Of a stretch of 64,000 bases of DNA, positions 34,245 to 42,679 are shown one piece after another. Source of the DNA: Terriglobus tenax (GTDB lineage Bacteria > Acidobacteriota > Terriglobia > Terriglobales > Acidobacteriaceae). Position 1 is the stretch's first letter. Each line of letters opens with the position of its first letter. Position numbers and translations under genes: made by a program. Under the pieces are notes generated by a model, which was given only the letters and a program-made list of their open reading frames with translations, was not told the DNA's origin and searched no databases. Location of the stretch: assembly GCF_025685395.1 (NCBI RefSeq), contig NZ_JAGSYA010000004.1:2604001-2668000 (forward strand). Direction: 5' to 3'.

Positions 34245-34282
34245 GACATCTTCTCCGGGCTTTACAGCTCGGAGAAGATGTC
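34245..34282. terminator. bidirectional hairpin that includes the last codons of dapB
   Basis: GACATCTTCTCCG and CGGAGAAGATGTC form a perfect 13-bp stem with a 12-base loop. The right arm is the end of the dapB coding sequence (codons for D-I-F-S-E) and the left arm lies past its stop, after the receptor gene. It probably terminates both convergent transcripts. Confidence 0.65.
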
Positions 34283-34936
34283 CTTGAAGTCGTAGCAGCC
34301 CTTGCGGGTGGAAAGCCATTCGGCGGCGCGGACAGCGCCATCCGCGAAGGCGCGGCGGCTGAAGGCCTCGTGGGTCAGGACCACCCTGTCGCCCTTGGAA
34401 GTGGCCACCAGCGTGTGGATGCCGACGGTATCGCCCTCGCGATGGCTGGTGATGGGGGCGTCAATGCCACCCAGCGCAGCCTTCAGGCTCAGGGCGGTGC
34501 CGCTGGGTGCGTCCAGCTTGCTGGTGTGGTGGGTCTCTTCGATGGTGAACTCGTAGCCGGCTTTGGCCAGCCCACTAGCCAGTACGGAGGCGGCCTGGAA
34601 CATCACCTGAGTTCCGATGGAGTAGTTGGTGCCATAGAGCAGGCCGGCTTCCTTGCGTTCGGCCAGGCTGCGCATGTCGGGCAGCTTGTCATACCAGCCC
34701 GTGGTGCCTACTACGACGCGGGCTCCGGTGGCGAGGCAGGCGCGCAGGTTGGGGATCACTGCCTCGGGTGTGGTGAAGTCAATCACCACATCGAAGAGTG
34801 TGACGAACGGAGGCGTCAGTGCCTGCGCGTTGGGGTTCTCTTTCGCATCGAGAACGTGGACGCCGTGTCCGCGCTCATGCGCGACGTCAGCGACGAGCTT
34901 GCCAGTCTTACCGTGTCCGAGGACGAGGATACGCAT
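34262..34936 (-). CDS. dapB: 4-hydroxy-tetrahydrodipicolinate reductase (DapB)
   Basis: 224 residues, short for the family (usually about 240-270). The nucleotide loop reads LVLGHGKTGK, the DFTTPEAV segment and GTTGWYDKL follow, and the substrate block is EETHHTSKLDAPSGTALSL, with the family's KxDAPSGTA core as KLDAPSGTA. It reduces the DapA product with NAD(P)H. It starts 19 bases after the lysC stop, so asd-lysC-dapB is one operon. The frame extends upstream into lysC without a better start. Confidence 0.93.
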   Translation of the reverse strand: MRILVLGHGKTGKLVADVAHERGHGVHVLDAKENPNAQALTPPFVTLFDVVIDFTTPEAVIPNLRACLATGARVVVGTTGWYDKLPDMRSLAERKEAGLLYGTNYSIGTQVMFQAASVLASGLAKAGYEFTIEETHHTSKLDAPSGTALSLKAALGGIDAPITSHREGDTVGIHTLVATSKGDRVVLTHEAFSRRAFADGAVRAAEWLSTRKGCYDFKDIFSEL

Positions 34937-34955
34937 GGGGAAAAGATCTCTCTGC

Positions 34956-36404
34956 TTACGCTTTTGCGGTTTCGGGTTCGGCCTGTGCTGTGGCGCGTGC
35001 TTCCACATCGAAGACGCTGGGATCGGGGTTGGCGAAGAACTTGCCGTGCAGAGCGCGGACAGCCTCTTCCACGTCCGACTCCTCGATCATGAAGCTCATG
35101 TTGATTTCGCTGGCGCCCTGCGAAATCATCCGCACGTTGATGTGGCTGACCGCCGTGAAGACCTGGCCGGAGATGCCGGCGTGGCCACGGATGTCTTCGC
35201 CTACCAGGCAGATCAACGCCTTGTTCGGGTCAAGCTTCACGTCGGCGATGGTGCGCAGGTCTTCGATCAGGGAATCGAGGCCGATGGTCGAGTCCACCGT
35301 CAGCGAGATGGAGACCTCGGAGGTGGAGACCATATCGACGACGATCTTGTGGCGGTCGAAGATGTCAAAGACAGCCTTCATGTAGCCATGCGACATCAGC
35401 ATGCCGCTCGAGACGATGTCGATGATGGTGAGCTTGCGCTTGGCGGCGATGCACTTGAACGGAGACTTGCAGGGCGGCGCTGCGGCAATGATCTTGGTGC
35501 CTTCATTGGCGGCGTTGCGCGAGTTCAGCACCCACACCGGGATGTTCTTCTGCACGGCCGGAAGAATGGTAGCCGGGTGCAGGACCTTCGCTCCGAAGTA
35601 GGCCAGTTCCGCGGCTTCTTCAAAGCTGATGGTCTTGACGCGGAGCGCATCGGCGGTGATCCGCGGGTCGGTCGTCATGATGCCGTTGACGTCGGTCCAG
35701 ATCTCGATGGCTCCGGCATGCAGACCGCCGCCGATCAGGGCGCCGGTGTAGTCCGATCCGCCGCGGCCGAGCGTTGTGGTGATGCCGGCCTCGTTCGAGG
35801 CGATGAAGCCGCCCATGACGGGTGTCTTTCCGGCTTCGATCAGCGGAAGAACATTCTCGAGCAGCTTGGCTTCAATCTTCTCGGGCAGTGGAGCAGCCTT
35901 GCCGAAGACTGAGTCCGTGATGATGGACTCGCGCGCGTCGTGGTGAACCCCGTTCAGGCCGCGCTGGTCGAAGGCGGCTGCCACCATGCGTGACGAGAGA
36001 CGCTCGCCGTAGCTGACCACGTTATCCGTGGTGCGGGGAGTCAGTTCGCCGACGGCGGCAATGCCGCGCAGCAGGTCGTCCAGCGAGTCAAAGTCGGCGG
36101 CGATCTGCGGCTGCAGAACGGTAAAGCGCTCGTTGTCCAGCAGCTCGGCCGCGGTATCCACGTGGCGGTTGCGCAGGCGGGCAGAGATGGCCAGGGCACC
36201 CAGTTTGTCGCCCTTGCCGGCAGCGGCAGCGGCAGCCAGAAGCTGGTCGGTGACCTTGGCCATGGCGGAGACGACGACGACCGGCGACAGGCCTTTGCTG
36301 GTGCGCGTGCGGACAATCTCCGCCGTGCGGTTCATCGCCTTGGCGTCCTCAACCGAGGTACCGCCGAACTTCATGACAACGATGTGCTTGCGTGCGGTGC
36401 TCAT
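34956..36404 (-). CDS. lysC: aspartate kinase (LysC)
   Basis: 482 residues. HIVVMKFGGTSVEDAKAM is the kinase N-terminus, GRGGSDYTGALIGGGLHAGA and WTDVNGIMTTDPR the substrate/ATP region. Two ACT domains close the protein (ITIDIVSSGMLMSHGYMK-like region and VKLDPNKALICLVGEDIRGH), implying allosteric control by lysine or another amino acid. Length and organisation resemble the monofunctional class III enzymes. Its ATGA start overlaps the asd stop, giving coupled translation. Confidence 0.94.
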   Translation of the reverse strand: MSTARKHIVVMKFGGTSVEDAKAMNRTAEIVRTRTSKGLSPVVVVSAMAKVTDQLLAAAAAAGKGDKLGALAISARLRNRHVDTAAELLDNERFTVLQPQIAADFDSLDDLLRGIAAVGELTPRTTDNVVSYGERLSSRMVAAAFDQRGLNGVHHDARESIITDSVFGKAAPLPEKIEAKLLENVLPLIEAGKTPVMGGFIASNEAGITTTLGRGGSDYTGALIGGGLHAGAIEIWTDVNGIMTTDPRITADALRVKTISFEEAAELAYFGAKVLHPATILPAVQKNIPVWVLNSRNAANEGTKIIAAAPPCKSPFKCIAAKRKLTIIDIVSSGMLMSHGYMKAVFDIFDRHKIVVDMVSTSEVSISLTVDSTIGLDSLIEDLRTIADVKLDPNKALICLVGEDIRGHAGISGQVFTAVSHINVRMISQGASEINMSFMIEESDVEEAVRALHGKFFANPDPSVFDVEARATAQAEPETAKA

Positions 36405-37525
36405 GCGTTCACCAGTGTTTCCTGCCGTGCTCCGGCAAACTTGAACTTGCCCATCACGGCGAGGATTTCGGCGTTCAGAATGGCAGCTCCGGCGGCGCCG
36501 CGAACCGTGTTGTGCGACAGCAGGACGAACTTCCAGTCCAGCAGGCTGCACGGACGCACGCGACCGACCGTGGTGGCCATGCCGTTGCCGCGGCCAATAT
36601 CCAGACGCGGCTGCGGGCGGTTCTCCGCCTCGTCATACTCCACCGGGTGCAGCGGGGCCGACGGCAGGTGATGCGCGCGCAGGGGCTGGAACTCGCGCCA
36701 TGCGGCGATCATCTCTTCTTTGGTCGCAGGCTTCTTCAGCTTGATGCTGACGCACTCGGTGTGGCCGTCAATGACCGGAACGCGGTTGCAGTGCGCGGAG
36801 ACCTTGGCGTCCAGAAAGTCGAGGGAGCCGGTGCCTGCGTCGGCATCGCCGGTGAAGGTGCCCAGCAGCTTGCCCACTTCCTCTTCCAGCTTCTCTTCCT
36901 CGTTCTTGATGAACGGGACGACGTTGCCAAGGATGTCGAGCGAGGGCACACCGGGGTAGCCGGCGCCGGAGACGGCCTGCATGGTGGTGACGAACAGGCT
37001 CTCGATGCCGAAGGCCTTCTCAAGCGGTGCCAGGGCCAGTACCAGGCCAATGGCGCAACAGTTGGGATTGGTGACCAGGAAGCCGCCGCTCGCCTTGCGC
37101 GAGGTCTGGGTCTCCAGCAGGCCGAAGTGGTCCGAGTTGACCTCGGGGACGACCAGCGGGACGTCCGGCGTCATGCGGAAGGCCGAGGAGTTGGAGATGA
37201 CGGCGCAGCCGGCCTCGGCATACGCGGGCTCCAGTTCCTTGGCGATGGGCGAGTCGACCGACGAGAAGATGATGCGCGGTACCTCACCGCTCGCAAGCTG
37301 GGCGGGGGTGGGAACCGTGTTCGGCTGGACGATCATTTTGGCGATCTGCGCGGGCAGCGGCGTGTCCAGTTTCCAGTTGGTGGCTTCGCCGTAGGTTTTG
37401 CCGGCGGAGCGGTCGGAAGCTGCGAGCCACGTAATCTCGAACCACGGGTGGTTGGCGAGAAGCTGGATAAAGCGCTGGCCCACCATGCCGGTGGCGCCGA
37501 GGATGCCTACTTTACGTCGTTCCAT
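36401..37525 (-). CDS. asd: aspartate-semialdehyde dehydrogenase (archaeal/fungal-type Asd)
   Basis: 374 residues. [18 protein letters not shown] is the NADP loop, [14 protein letters not shown] carries the catalytic Cys, and [13 protein letters not shown] the catalytic His region. The NPNC-C-AIG context and length place it with the archaeal/fungal-like ASADH branch rather than the classic proteobacterial one. It heads the asd-lysC-dapB operon, which supplies aspartate semialdehyde for DAP, lysine, threonine and methionine. Confidence 0.92.
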   Translation of the reverse strand: MERRKVGILGATGMVGQRFIQLLANHPWFEITWLAASDRSAGKTYGEATNWKLDTPLPAQIAKMIVQPNTVPTPAQLASGEVPRIIFSSVDSPIAKELEPAYAEAGCAVISNSSAFRMTPDVPLVVPEVNSDHFGLLETQTSRKASGGFLVTNPNCCAIGLVLALAPLEKAFGIESLFVTTMQAVSGAGYPGVPSLDILGNVVPFIKNEEEKLEEEVGKLLGTFTGDADAGTGSLDFLDAKVSAHCNRVPVIDGHTECVSIKLKKPATKEEMIAAWREFQPLRAHHLPSAPLHPVEYDEAENRPQPRLDIGRGNGMATTVGRVRPCSLLDWKFVLLSHNTVRGAAGAAILNAEILAVMGKFKFAGARQETLVNA

Positions 37526-37601
37526 ACGGTCCTTGCGCGCACATGCATGCGCGTCTTCGCGTCAAAGCGTGATTCTCCTAGGATAGCAAGTTTCCCACAG
37601 T

Positions 37602-38069
37602 TCAGCGGCCAAACTGGCGCAGGTGATGGTCAGTATGCAGCCAGCCCCAGCGCCGCCATTTCGGGGTGGTCATCTCCGCGAAGAGGGGGTGCGGGGCCCA
37701 GTTTCCCTGGTTAGCAGCAAAGGCGGCCAAGGCCTGCAGCAGGGCTTCGCGGTCCCCGGCAAACTCTGTCGGCGGGGTTCCGCCCTCTCCCTGTTTCAGG
37801 CCCGGAGGAGTCGGCACGTCCTGCGGCCATTTTCGAGGGAAATAAAGCGCCAGCCACTTGTAAATGCCCGGCGGCAGGGTGGAGGGGATGTGGGGTTCCA
37901 GGGGCCGCTGATGGAGGGTGTACAGCAGGGCATCAGTCATGTGGCAGATCATCTGGCCGGTGGTCATGCTGCCCCACCGGGGCCGATCGCCGGGCGTCAG
38001 CGTAAGAATCCGCTGTCGCAGTGCTTCCAGATCGGCTGCGTTAGCAAGGGTCCGGGGCATGCGGGACAA
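37602..38069 (-). CDS. DinB-like/DUF1569 protein
   Basis: 155 residues in a four-helix arrangement. TTGQMICHMTDALLYTL and the C-terminal HTDHHLRQFGR provide histidines at the positions where DinB-superfamily proteins bind metal. The central YFPRKWPQDVPTPPGL loop is typical of DUF1569. These proteins are often thiol-transferase-like (bacillithiol or mycothiol superfamily), but the substrate is unknown. It sits between asd and a small membrane protein on the same strand. Confidence 0.75.
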   Translation of the reverse strand: MSRMPRTLANAADLEALRQRILTLTPGDRPRWGSMTTGQMICHMTDALLYTLHQRPLEPHIPSTLPPGIYKWLALYFPRKWPQDVPTPPGLKQGEGGTPPTEFAGDREALLQALAAFAANQGNWAPHPLFAEMTTPKWRRWGWLHTDHHLRQFGR

Positions 38070-38093
38070 GTGTATCCATTGGTTGGCTGAGCT

Positions 38094-38375
38094 TTAGTAA
38101 TCTGTCGCTCGCCGTCGCCTGCGGGCCGGTTCGGAACCTGCCCCGGCAAAGACGCAGACCATCGCCACGGCGTGGATCAGGAACCAGAGCGACAGTCCCT
38201 GTGTCTGGTAGATCATCACCAGGATGAGGATGCGGGGGATGAGGATCGCGGCCAGGAGCGGGATCCAGCCCACGAAGTGGAAGGGTACGAGGTTGCCCTG
38301 CAGCCAGGCGATGGCCAGGCAGATGCGGGGCAGAAAAAGAGAGAGAACGAGGAACCAGAAGGGGAGCGTATGCAT
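38094..38375 (-). CDS. small three-helix membrane protein
   Basis: 93 residues starting MHTLPFWFLVLSLFLPRICL. Three hydrophobic segments span about residues 3-23, 33-58 and 62-82, with a basic tail ARRRRRATDY. It begins 1 base after the stop of the diguanylate cyclase gene, so the two are co-transcribed. A longer frame starting at 38420 would run into that gene and is less likely. I do not recognise the family; a partner role for the cyclase is only suggested by position. Confidence 0.6.
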   Translation of the reverse strand: MHTLPFWFLVLSLFLPRICLAIAWLQGNLVPFHFVGWIPLLAAILIPRILILVMIYQTQGLSLWFLIHAVAMVCVFAGAGSEPARRRRRATDY

Positions 38376-38376
38376 G

Positions 38377-39600
38377 TCAGTCAGCCAGGGCGTGCGGGCC
38401 CGCTGCTGATTCGGATGCATTCTGCGCGGGTGGCGTCATGCCGTACGGAAGAAAGTAGGCAGAGTTCCGGCCAGTACGCTTCACGTGGTACAGCGCGGAG
38501 TCGGCGCGGGCCAGAAGGGAGCGGGTGGTGTCATGCGGCTCGCTCTGGGCGATTCCAACAGAGACGGTGACCGGCAGACTGCCGTGCTCCGGCGGAAGCT
38601 GCTGCAGTGCGCCGCGAATGCGTCCGGCGACAATCAGGGCGTCAGGCCCGGGTGTGGAGGGCAGAAGCAGCAGCATCTCGTCACCGCCAAAGCGGCCGAA
38701 GGTGTCATAGACGCGAAGCTGTTGCTGGATGACCTCGGCGACGTGGCGCAGGGCTTCATCGCCGGCGGCATGGCCGGCCGTGTCATTGAAGTACTTGAAA
38801 TTGTCGATGTCGATCAGGAGGAGGGAAAGGGGAAGGCCGGTGCGACCGGCCAGTTCCAGCTCCTGCGCGAACTTTTGCTCGGCGGCGGCGCGGGTCAGGG
38901 CCCCAGTCAGGCTATCAATCTGCGCTGTGCGCAGCGTGGCCGCGCGCATCTCGCTGGTGATCATGGCAAGAAGGAACATCCCGGTGATGCCGATGTACAG
39001 GAATCCGACCAGGATGCTGGCCGTCTGCACGGAGTTACGCTGCATGAAGTTCTGCGGCGATTCCTGCAGAAAGAGCAGAATGAAGCGTTGCAGGCTGAGC
39101 AGGGAGAAGATTCCGAAGACGATGGAGCCAAAGCGCAGAAAGTGCGACTGGCGGGCTGCGCGCCAAAGCACGATGGCAGGAATCAGCCGGCCCATGCCGA
39201 TGACCCACGCGGACGCAATGGAGCGGGGGATGAGGTCCGGCGTGATGACGCAGTAGTAGAACAGCACCAGCAGGCCGGCAATGCAGGAGATCTCCAGCAC
39301 CCAGCCGTAACGGGAGCGGTCGTTGAGGAACCTCTGGATGCCGCGGGAAACCAGGTAGTAGCTGAAGAACCCAATGCCATTGCCAACGACAGCAGAGACA
39401 AACAGCGGAATGGCTCCGCGGGTCGCCACCAGAAACAGGGCGAGTACACCCAGGGCAAAGCCGAGGGAGATGCGTCCTACGCCTCGCATTCCAGGGTTGA
39501 CCCGCCGCAGCAGCAGAAAGGCGGACGCCATCATCAGCTCCAGCAGGAGCTGGCAGATCAGCAAAGTCCGGTTATCAAACCACTGCAACAGATGTTCCAT
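38377..39600 (-). CDS. membrane-bound diguanylate cyclase (GGDEF)
   Basis: 407 residues. Seven or more helices (about residues 12-31, 45-65, 68-84, 103-120, 130-146, 158-178, 195-215) form a 7TM-like sensor. The GGDEF domain follows: DSLTGALTR, LLIDIDNFKYFND, RVYD inhibitory site at 296-299, and catalytic RFGGDEMLLLLP at 305-309. The last residue of the motif is Met rather than Phe. All metal and GTP residues (GGDE) remain, so cyclic-di-GMP synthesis is expected. Two broken relatives lie immediately upstream. Confidence 0.9.
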   Translation of the reverse strand: MEHLLQWFDNRTLLICQLLLELMMASAFLLLRRVNPGMRGVGRISLGFALGVLALFLVATRGAIPLFVSAVVGNGIGFFSYYLVSRGIQRFLNDRSRYGWVLEISCIAGLLVLFYYCVITPDLIPRSIASAWVIGMGRLIPAIVLWRAARQSHFLRFGSIVFGIFSLLSLQRFILLFLQESPQNFMQRNSVQTASILVGFLYIGITGMFLLAMITSEMRAATLRTAQIDSLTGALTRAAAEQKFAQELELAGRTGLPLSLLLIDIDNFKYFNDTAGHAAGDEALRHVAEVIQQQLRVYDTFGRFGGDEMLLLLPSTPGPDALIVAGRIRGALQQLPPEHGSLPVTVSVGIAQSEPHDTTRSLLARADSALYHVKRTGRNSAYFLPYGMTPPAQNASESAAGPHALAD

Positions 39601-39620
39601 ACGGCCCAGGTGCGATCTTC

Positions 39621-39799
39621 CTATTCTCCATGAGGACCCAATGCCTCAGAAAACGAATTGGATGCTTCGTCGCTGGACAGTGATGCGAGTCCTGGCCCCA
39701 GGCGTACAGCGTTTCTTCCTTCCCGTTTGACGCGGTAAAGTGCGGAGTCGGCGCGAGAAGCAGCGTCCGGTTGTCCAGCCATTGCAGAAGAAGATTCAT
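39621..39799 (-). pseudogene. collapsed diguanylate cyclase paralog (N-terminus fused to C-terminus)
   Basis: The minus strand begins ATG MNLLLQWLDNRTLL, nearly the start of the intact cyclase (MEHLLQWFDNRTLL). After about 14 codons it jumps, in a new frame, to SRADSALYRVKREGRNAVRL, the intact gene's C-terminal ARADSALYHVKRTGRNSAYF. A stop (TAG, 39621-39623) follows about 25 codons later. Almost the whole gene has been deleted between short CTTCT-type homologies. Confidence 0.8.
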
Positions 39800-39857
39800 C
39801 GAGGGATTCTATTTTTCTGCGAATTCCCCGGTTACGCCATCCCTTTTTCGAGGGGAA

Positions 39858-39995
39858 TCAATCGTGGAGCGTGCTGTCCTGGCCGGCAGGCTCTGACGTT
39901 GTCTGCTCGAGGATTTTCTGGCCGTCAAGGGCGAGGGCATTCCGGCCATTGCGTTTGACCTGGTAAGCTGCTGATTCCCTAAACAGCCATACCAC
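39858..39995 (-). pseudogene. second diguanylate cyclase C-terminal fragment
   Basis: Translating the minus strand to the TGA at 39858-39860 gives LFRESAAYQVKRNGRNALAL, then DGQKILEQTTSEPAGQDS. The first block aligns with the GGDEF C-terminus of the intact gene (LARADSALYHVKRTGRN). No upstream part remains before the EVE gene, which ends 15 bases away. It marks a third, lost copy. Confidence 0.75.
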
Positions 39996-40009
39996 CCACT
40001 GGCGTGCGT

Positions 40010-40396
40010 TTACTTGCCTTGTACCAGCCAGGCGAACTGCTCTTTGGTGAGGGGAACGACGGAGAGACGGAACTGGCGAAACATGATGGAGCCTTCAAAC
40101 AGCGGGTTGTCGCGGATCTCCGCCAGTGGCTTGGGCCGCTTGATGGCCTTGACCGGCTTGATGCGGACGACGGGGTTCTTCGGATCGGCGGCGTCGACTG
40201 AGACGACCTTGGCCTGTCCGACGGCGGCCTTGCCCACGTTCGAGTGATAGATGACGATGTCCTCGCCCGGCTTCATCGCGCGCAGGGTCATCAGGGCCTG
40301 CGGGTTCTTGATGCCGTCCCAGACGGTCTCGCCATCGCGCAGCAGGTCATCAAAGGAATACACATCAGGTTCGGATTTCAGCAGATAGAAAGACAT
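40010..40396 (-). CDS. EVE-domain protein
   Basis: 128 residues. MSFYLLKSEPDVYSFDDLLR, the WDGIKNPQALMTLR segment, KPGEDIVIYHSNVGKAAVGQ, and the C-terminal FRLSVVPLTKEQF are the standard EVE (PUA-like) fold, which binds modified bases in DNA or RNA. Housekeeping members such as this (THYN1-like) are common and usually unlinked to defence genes. No restriction gene is nearby. Confidence 0.92.
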   Translation of the reverse strand: MSFYLLKSEPDVYSFDDLLRDGETVWDGIKNPQALMTLRAMKPGEDIVIYHSNVGKAAVGQAKVVSVDAADPKNPVVRIKPVKAIKRPKPLAEIRDNPLFEGSIMFRQFRLSVVPLTKEQFAWLVQGK

Positions 40397-40497
40397 AACA
40401 GTTCTCAGGTATTAGTTCTCAGTTGTCAGTGGAAAAGCAAGTTTCGTGGATAGGAGAGTGCGTTTGCATTTCTCTGAGAACTGAGAACCCTCTTACC
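40397..40497. repeat. AGTTCTCAGTTGTCAG/TGAGAACTGAGAAC inverted element
   Basis: TAGTTCTCAGTTGTCAGTGG near the left edge and TTCTCTGAGAACTGAGAACC near the right edge are imperfect inverted copies enclosing about 45 bases with GTGGATAGGAGAGTGC. A similar arrangement with GTGGATAGAAAAGCA flanks the hairpin at 60500-60600. It fills the gap between murI and the EVE gene. Confidence 0.5.
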
Positions 40498-41316
40498 TCA
40501 CCCTCCCAGGTCGAGCAGCTTTACCTCGGGCAGCGGCTGGCCGAGGAAGCGCGAGCCCAGAGCCTGGAACTTCTGCGTGGAGTCGGTGGCATAGAACTCC
40601 AGTTGGAAGGATGACTGGATGGCCGGTTGGCTGAGGGGAAACATTGCTGCAGCTTTATGCGCGGTGGTCTCGGCGGAGTCGATGACGGTGACCGGTGTCG
40701 GATTCATCTCCGCCAGCAGGCGTGTGAACAGCGGGCGCAACAGGGGGTAGTGCGTACATCCCAGCAATGCGGTGCCGGGGGTAAGTCCGGCGGCGTGGGC
40801 TTCGTCCAGGGCTTCCGTCAGGTAGATGCGCGCTACCTGTTCGGTGACGGTGTGGTCGATCCAGCCTTCTTCGACCAGCGGCACCAGAAGGGGGCAGGCT
40901 TTTTCTGTGGCCTGCAGGCCCAGCTTGTGCAGTGCGTGCAGGTAAGCGTGCGATTGCACGGTGGCCTGCGTTGCAAGGACGAGAACCGAGTTGGATGTTG
41001 CGGCTGCGGCGGCTTCAGCTCCGGGCTCGATGACGCCGAGAACCGGCAGCGTGGTGGAGGCTTTCAGTTCGTCCATCGCCAGGGCTGAGGCGGTGTTGCA
41101 GGCGATGACCAGCATCTCCGCGCCCTGATCTTCCAGGAACTTCGCCGACGAGACGGCATAGCGCGCGATAGTCTGGCGGGATTTCGCACCGTAGGGCAAC
41201 CGGGCTGTGTCGCCCAGGTAGGTGTAGCGAGCTTCCGGGATCAGTGGCAGCAGTGCGCGCAGCACGGTCAGGCCGCCGAAGCCGGAGTCGAAGACGCCGA
41301 TGTGTGGTCCGTTCAT
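40498..41316 (-). CDS. murI: glutamate racemase (MurI)
   Basis: 272 residues. IGVFDSGFGGLTVLRAL opens the protein. The two catalytic cysteines lie in VIACNTASA and LLGCTHYPLL, with DTARLPYG between the substrate motifs. It supplies D-glutamate for peptidoglycan. Its ATG overlaps the stop of the GerMN gene, making it the last gene of the DUF1015-amidase-GerMN-murI operon. Confidence 0.96.
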   Translation of the reverse strand: MNGPHIGVFDSGFGGLTVLRALLPLIPEARYTYLGDTARLPYGAKSRQTIARYAVSSAKFLEDQGAEMLVIACNTASALAMDELKASTTLPVLGVIEPGAEAAAAATSNSVLVLATQATVQSHAYLHALHKLGLQATEKACPLLVPLVEEGWIDHTVTEQVARIYLTEALDEAHAAGLTPGTALLGCTHYPLLRPLFTRLLAEMNPTPVTVIDSAETTAHKAAAMFPLSQPAIQSSFQLEFYATDSTQKFQALGSRFLGQPLPEVKLLDLGG

Positions 41317-41984
41317 TGCGTGTCGGTCTTTGCGGGTTGAAGAGTGGTGTCGGTGGAGGGGTAAATGCGGTCGAGCGCGAAGTGTCCGGCCAGTGTAGGC
41401 CGCGTCTTGCCGTCGACCAGGAAGCGGACCTTGCTTACCTGTGGAAAGTTGGCATGCACGGTGCCCAGCATGGAGAGCGCGGTCAGCGTCTCCACCTCGA
41501 TGCCCGAGGGATGCGCGTCGGCAAAGCTCTGACGCAGGTTGATAACGGCGAGAACATCGCGGCTACTGGACTGCTCGGCCTCAAGAGACGCAGTGCTGGC
41601 TGTCGTCCCCGGAGCGGTGAGCGGCAGGGGCAGAAAGAAGACATCCGCGATGGCTGGGCCCTGCGGGTTGAGCGGGTGGCGCGAATCCTGCTTGCCGTAC
41701 TCCACGAAGAGCCGTTCCAGGATGGCGCGCAGGCGAATGGTCGCCTCGCCGGGCAGAGCAATCTGCCGCTCGCTGGCGGTGATGCTGCCTTCCTCGTCGT
41801 TGGCCAGCAGGAAGGTGATGGCCTCGGCTTCGGCGGTGCTGGGGGCTTCAATCGGCGGTGCGTCGGTGGTGATGGAGTTCAGCCGGGCCGTGGTGCGCTG
41901 GTGAACGCGCCAAAGGAAGGCAGCCATCAGGACGGAGAGCGTCATCAGTACCAGGAACAGGATGCGCTGGTAGCGGGGAATCAT
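41313..41984 (-). CDS. GerMN-domain membrane-anchored protein
   Basis: 223 residues. One N-terminal helix (about residues 8-25) anchors it, followed by a Ser/Thr/Pro linker. The GerMN fold is visible in LRAILERLFVEYG, DVLAVINLRQSFAD, and LSMLGTVHANFPQVSKVRFL with the following DGK. GerMN domains occur in spore-germination GerM and in cell-wall-linked proteins, often beside amidases and murI, exactly the context here. Overlaps both neighbours by 4 bases (ATGA). Confidence 0.87.
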   Translation of the reverse strand: MIPRYQRILFLVLMTLSVLMAAFLWRVHQRTTARLNSITTDAPPIEAPSTAEAEAITFLLANDEEGSITASERQIALPGEATIRLRAILERLFVEYGKQDSRHPLNPQGPAIADVFFLPLPLTAPGTTASTASLEAEQSSSRDVLAVINLRQSFADAHPSGIEVETLTALSMLGTVHANFPQVSKVRFLVDGKTRPTLAGHFALDRIYPSTDTTLQPAKTDTQ

Positions 41985-42679
41985 CGCGTGGCCCCCGCGC
42001 TGGTAACGGCATTGGGATGTCCGCGCCAGAACAGCAGGGCGCCTGCAATCGCTTCGGCAACACGCTGCTGATAGGTGGCGTCCTGCGCGGTAAGGTCGTC
42101 CAGCGGGCCAAGTTCCACGGCAACGGCGGGACAGGTCATGGAATCAAGCTGTGCCAGGTAGGTGCGGCTGCTGGTGACCGGGGTATGCGAACGCGCGACG
42201 GCGGCTTGTAGCTCTGAGGCGAGCCGCAAGGAGCGCGTGACCCAGGCGCTCTGCGCCTCGTTCCACGGAACGGGTCTGCTGGCCTGCAGGGCCGGCTCGG
42301 TCTCCGGCAGGGCGGAGGTGAACAGGTGCACACCGTTGCTGCTGCCCGTGGCATGCAGGGTCAGGCAGGCGATGGCTCCGGAGCGGTTGGCGGCTTCCGC
42401 GCGGCGGTCGGTGTTCAGGTCGGTGGCGTCGGTGGGGGTGGTGTGCGTCATCACGACCTTGAAGCCGCGTACCAGCAGAAGTGCCCGCAGCCGGTTGGCC
42501 AGGGCAACGGTCACCTCGCTCTCAGAGAGCTTGCCGGTGAGCATTGCACCCGTATCCGGGCCGCCGTGGCCGGGGTCCAGAAGAATGACGGGTTGTTGCG
42601 TCGCGGTTTGCGCGCGGGCGGCCGGCAGGGTGACTGCCAGGGCCGCCGCGGCAAACAACACGGTTTTAGTCCAGGGCAT
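41981..42679 (-). CDS. N-acetylmuramoyl-L-alanine amidase (Amidase_3)
   Basis: 232 residues from ATG 42679 (a TTG three codons earlier is also in frame). A signal peptide (VLFAAAALAVTLPAARAQ) sends it to the periplasm. Zinc and catalytic residues are seen in LLDPGHGGPDTGA, SESEVTVALA, CLTLHATGSSNG and AVAVELGPLDD. It cleaves the amide between MurNAc and the stem peptide for daughter-cell separation or turnover. It overlaps the DUF1015 stop by 14 bases. Confidence 0.92.
   Translation of the reverse strand: MPWTKTVLFAAAALAVTLPAARAQTATQQPVILLDPGHGGPDTGAMLTGKLSESEVTVALANRLRALLLVRGFKVVMTHTTPTDATDLNTDRRAEAANRSGAIACLTLHATGSSNGVHLFTSALPETEPALQASRPVPWNEAQSAWVTRSLRLASELQAAVARSHTPVTSSRTYLAQLDSMTCPAVAVELGPLDDLTAQDATYQQRVAEAIAGALLFWRGHPNAVTSAGATR

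Noticed and set aside
40010-40396. EVE-domain protein as part of a defence system
   Set aside because: Its neighbours are cell-wall genes and broken diguanylate cyclases, and the sequence is of the ordinary housekeeping THYN1-like kind.
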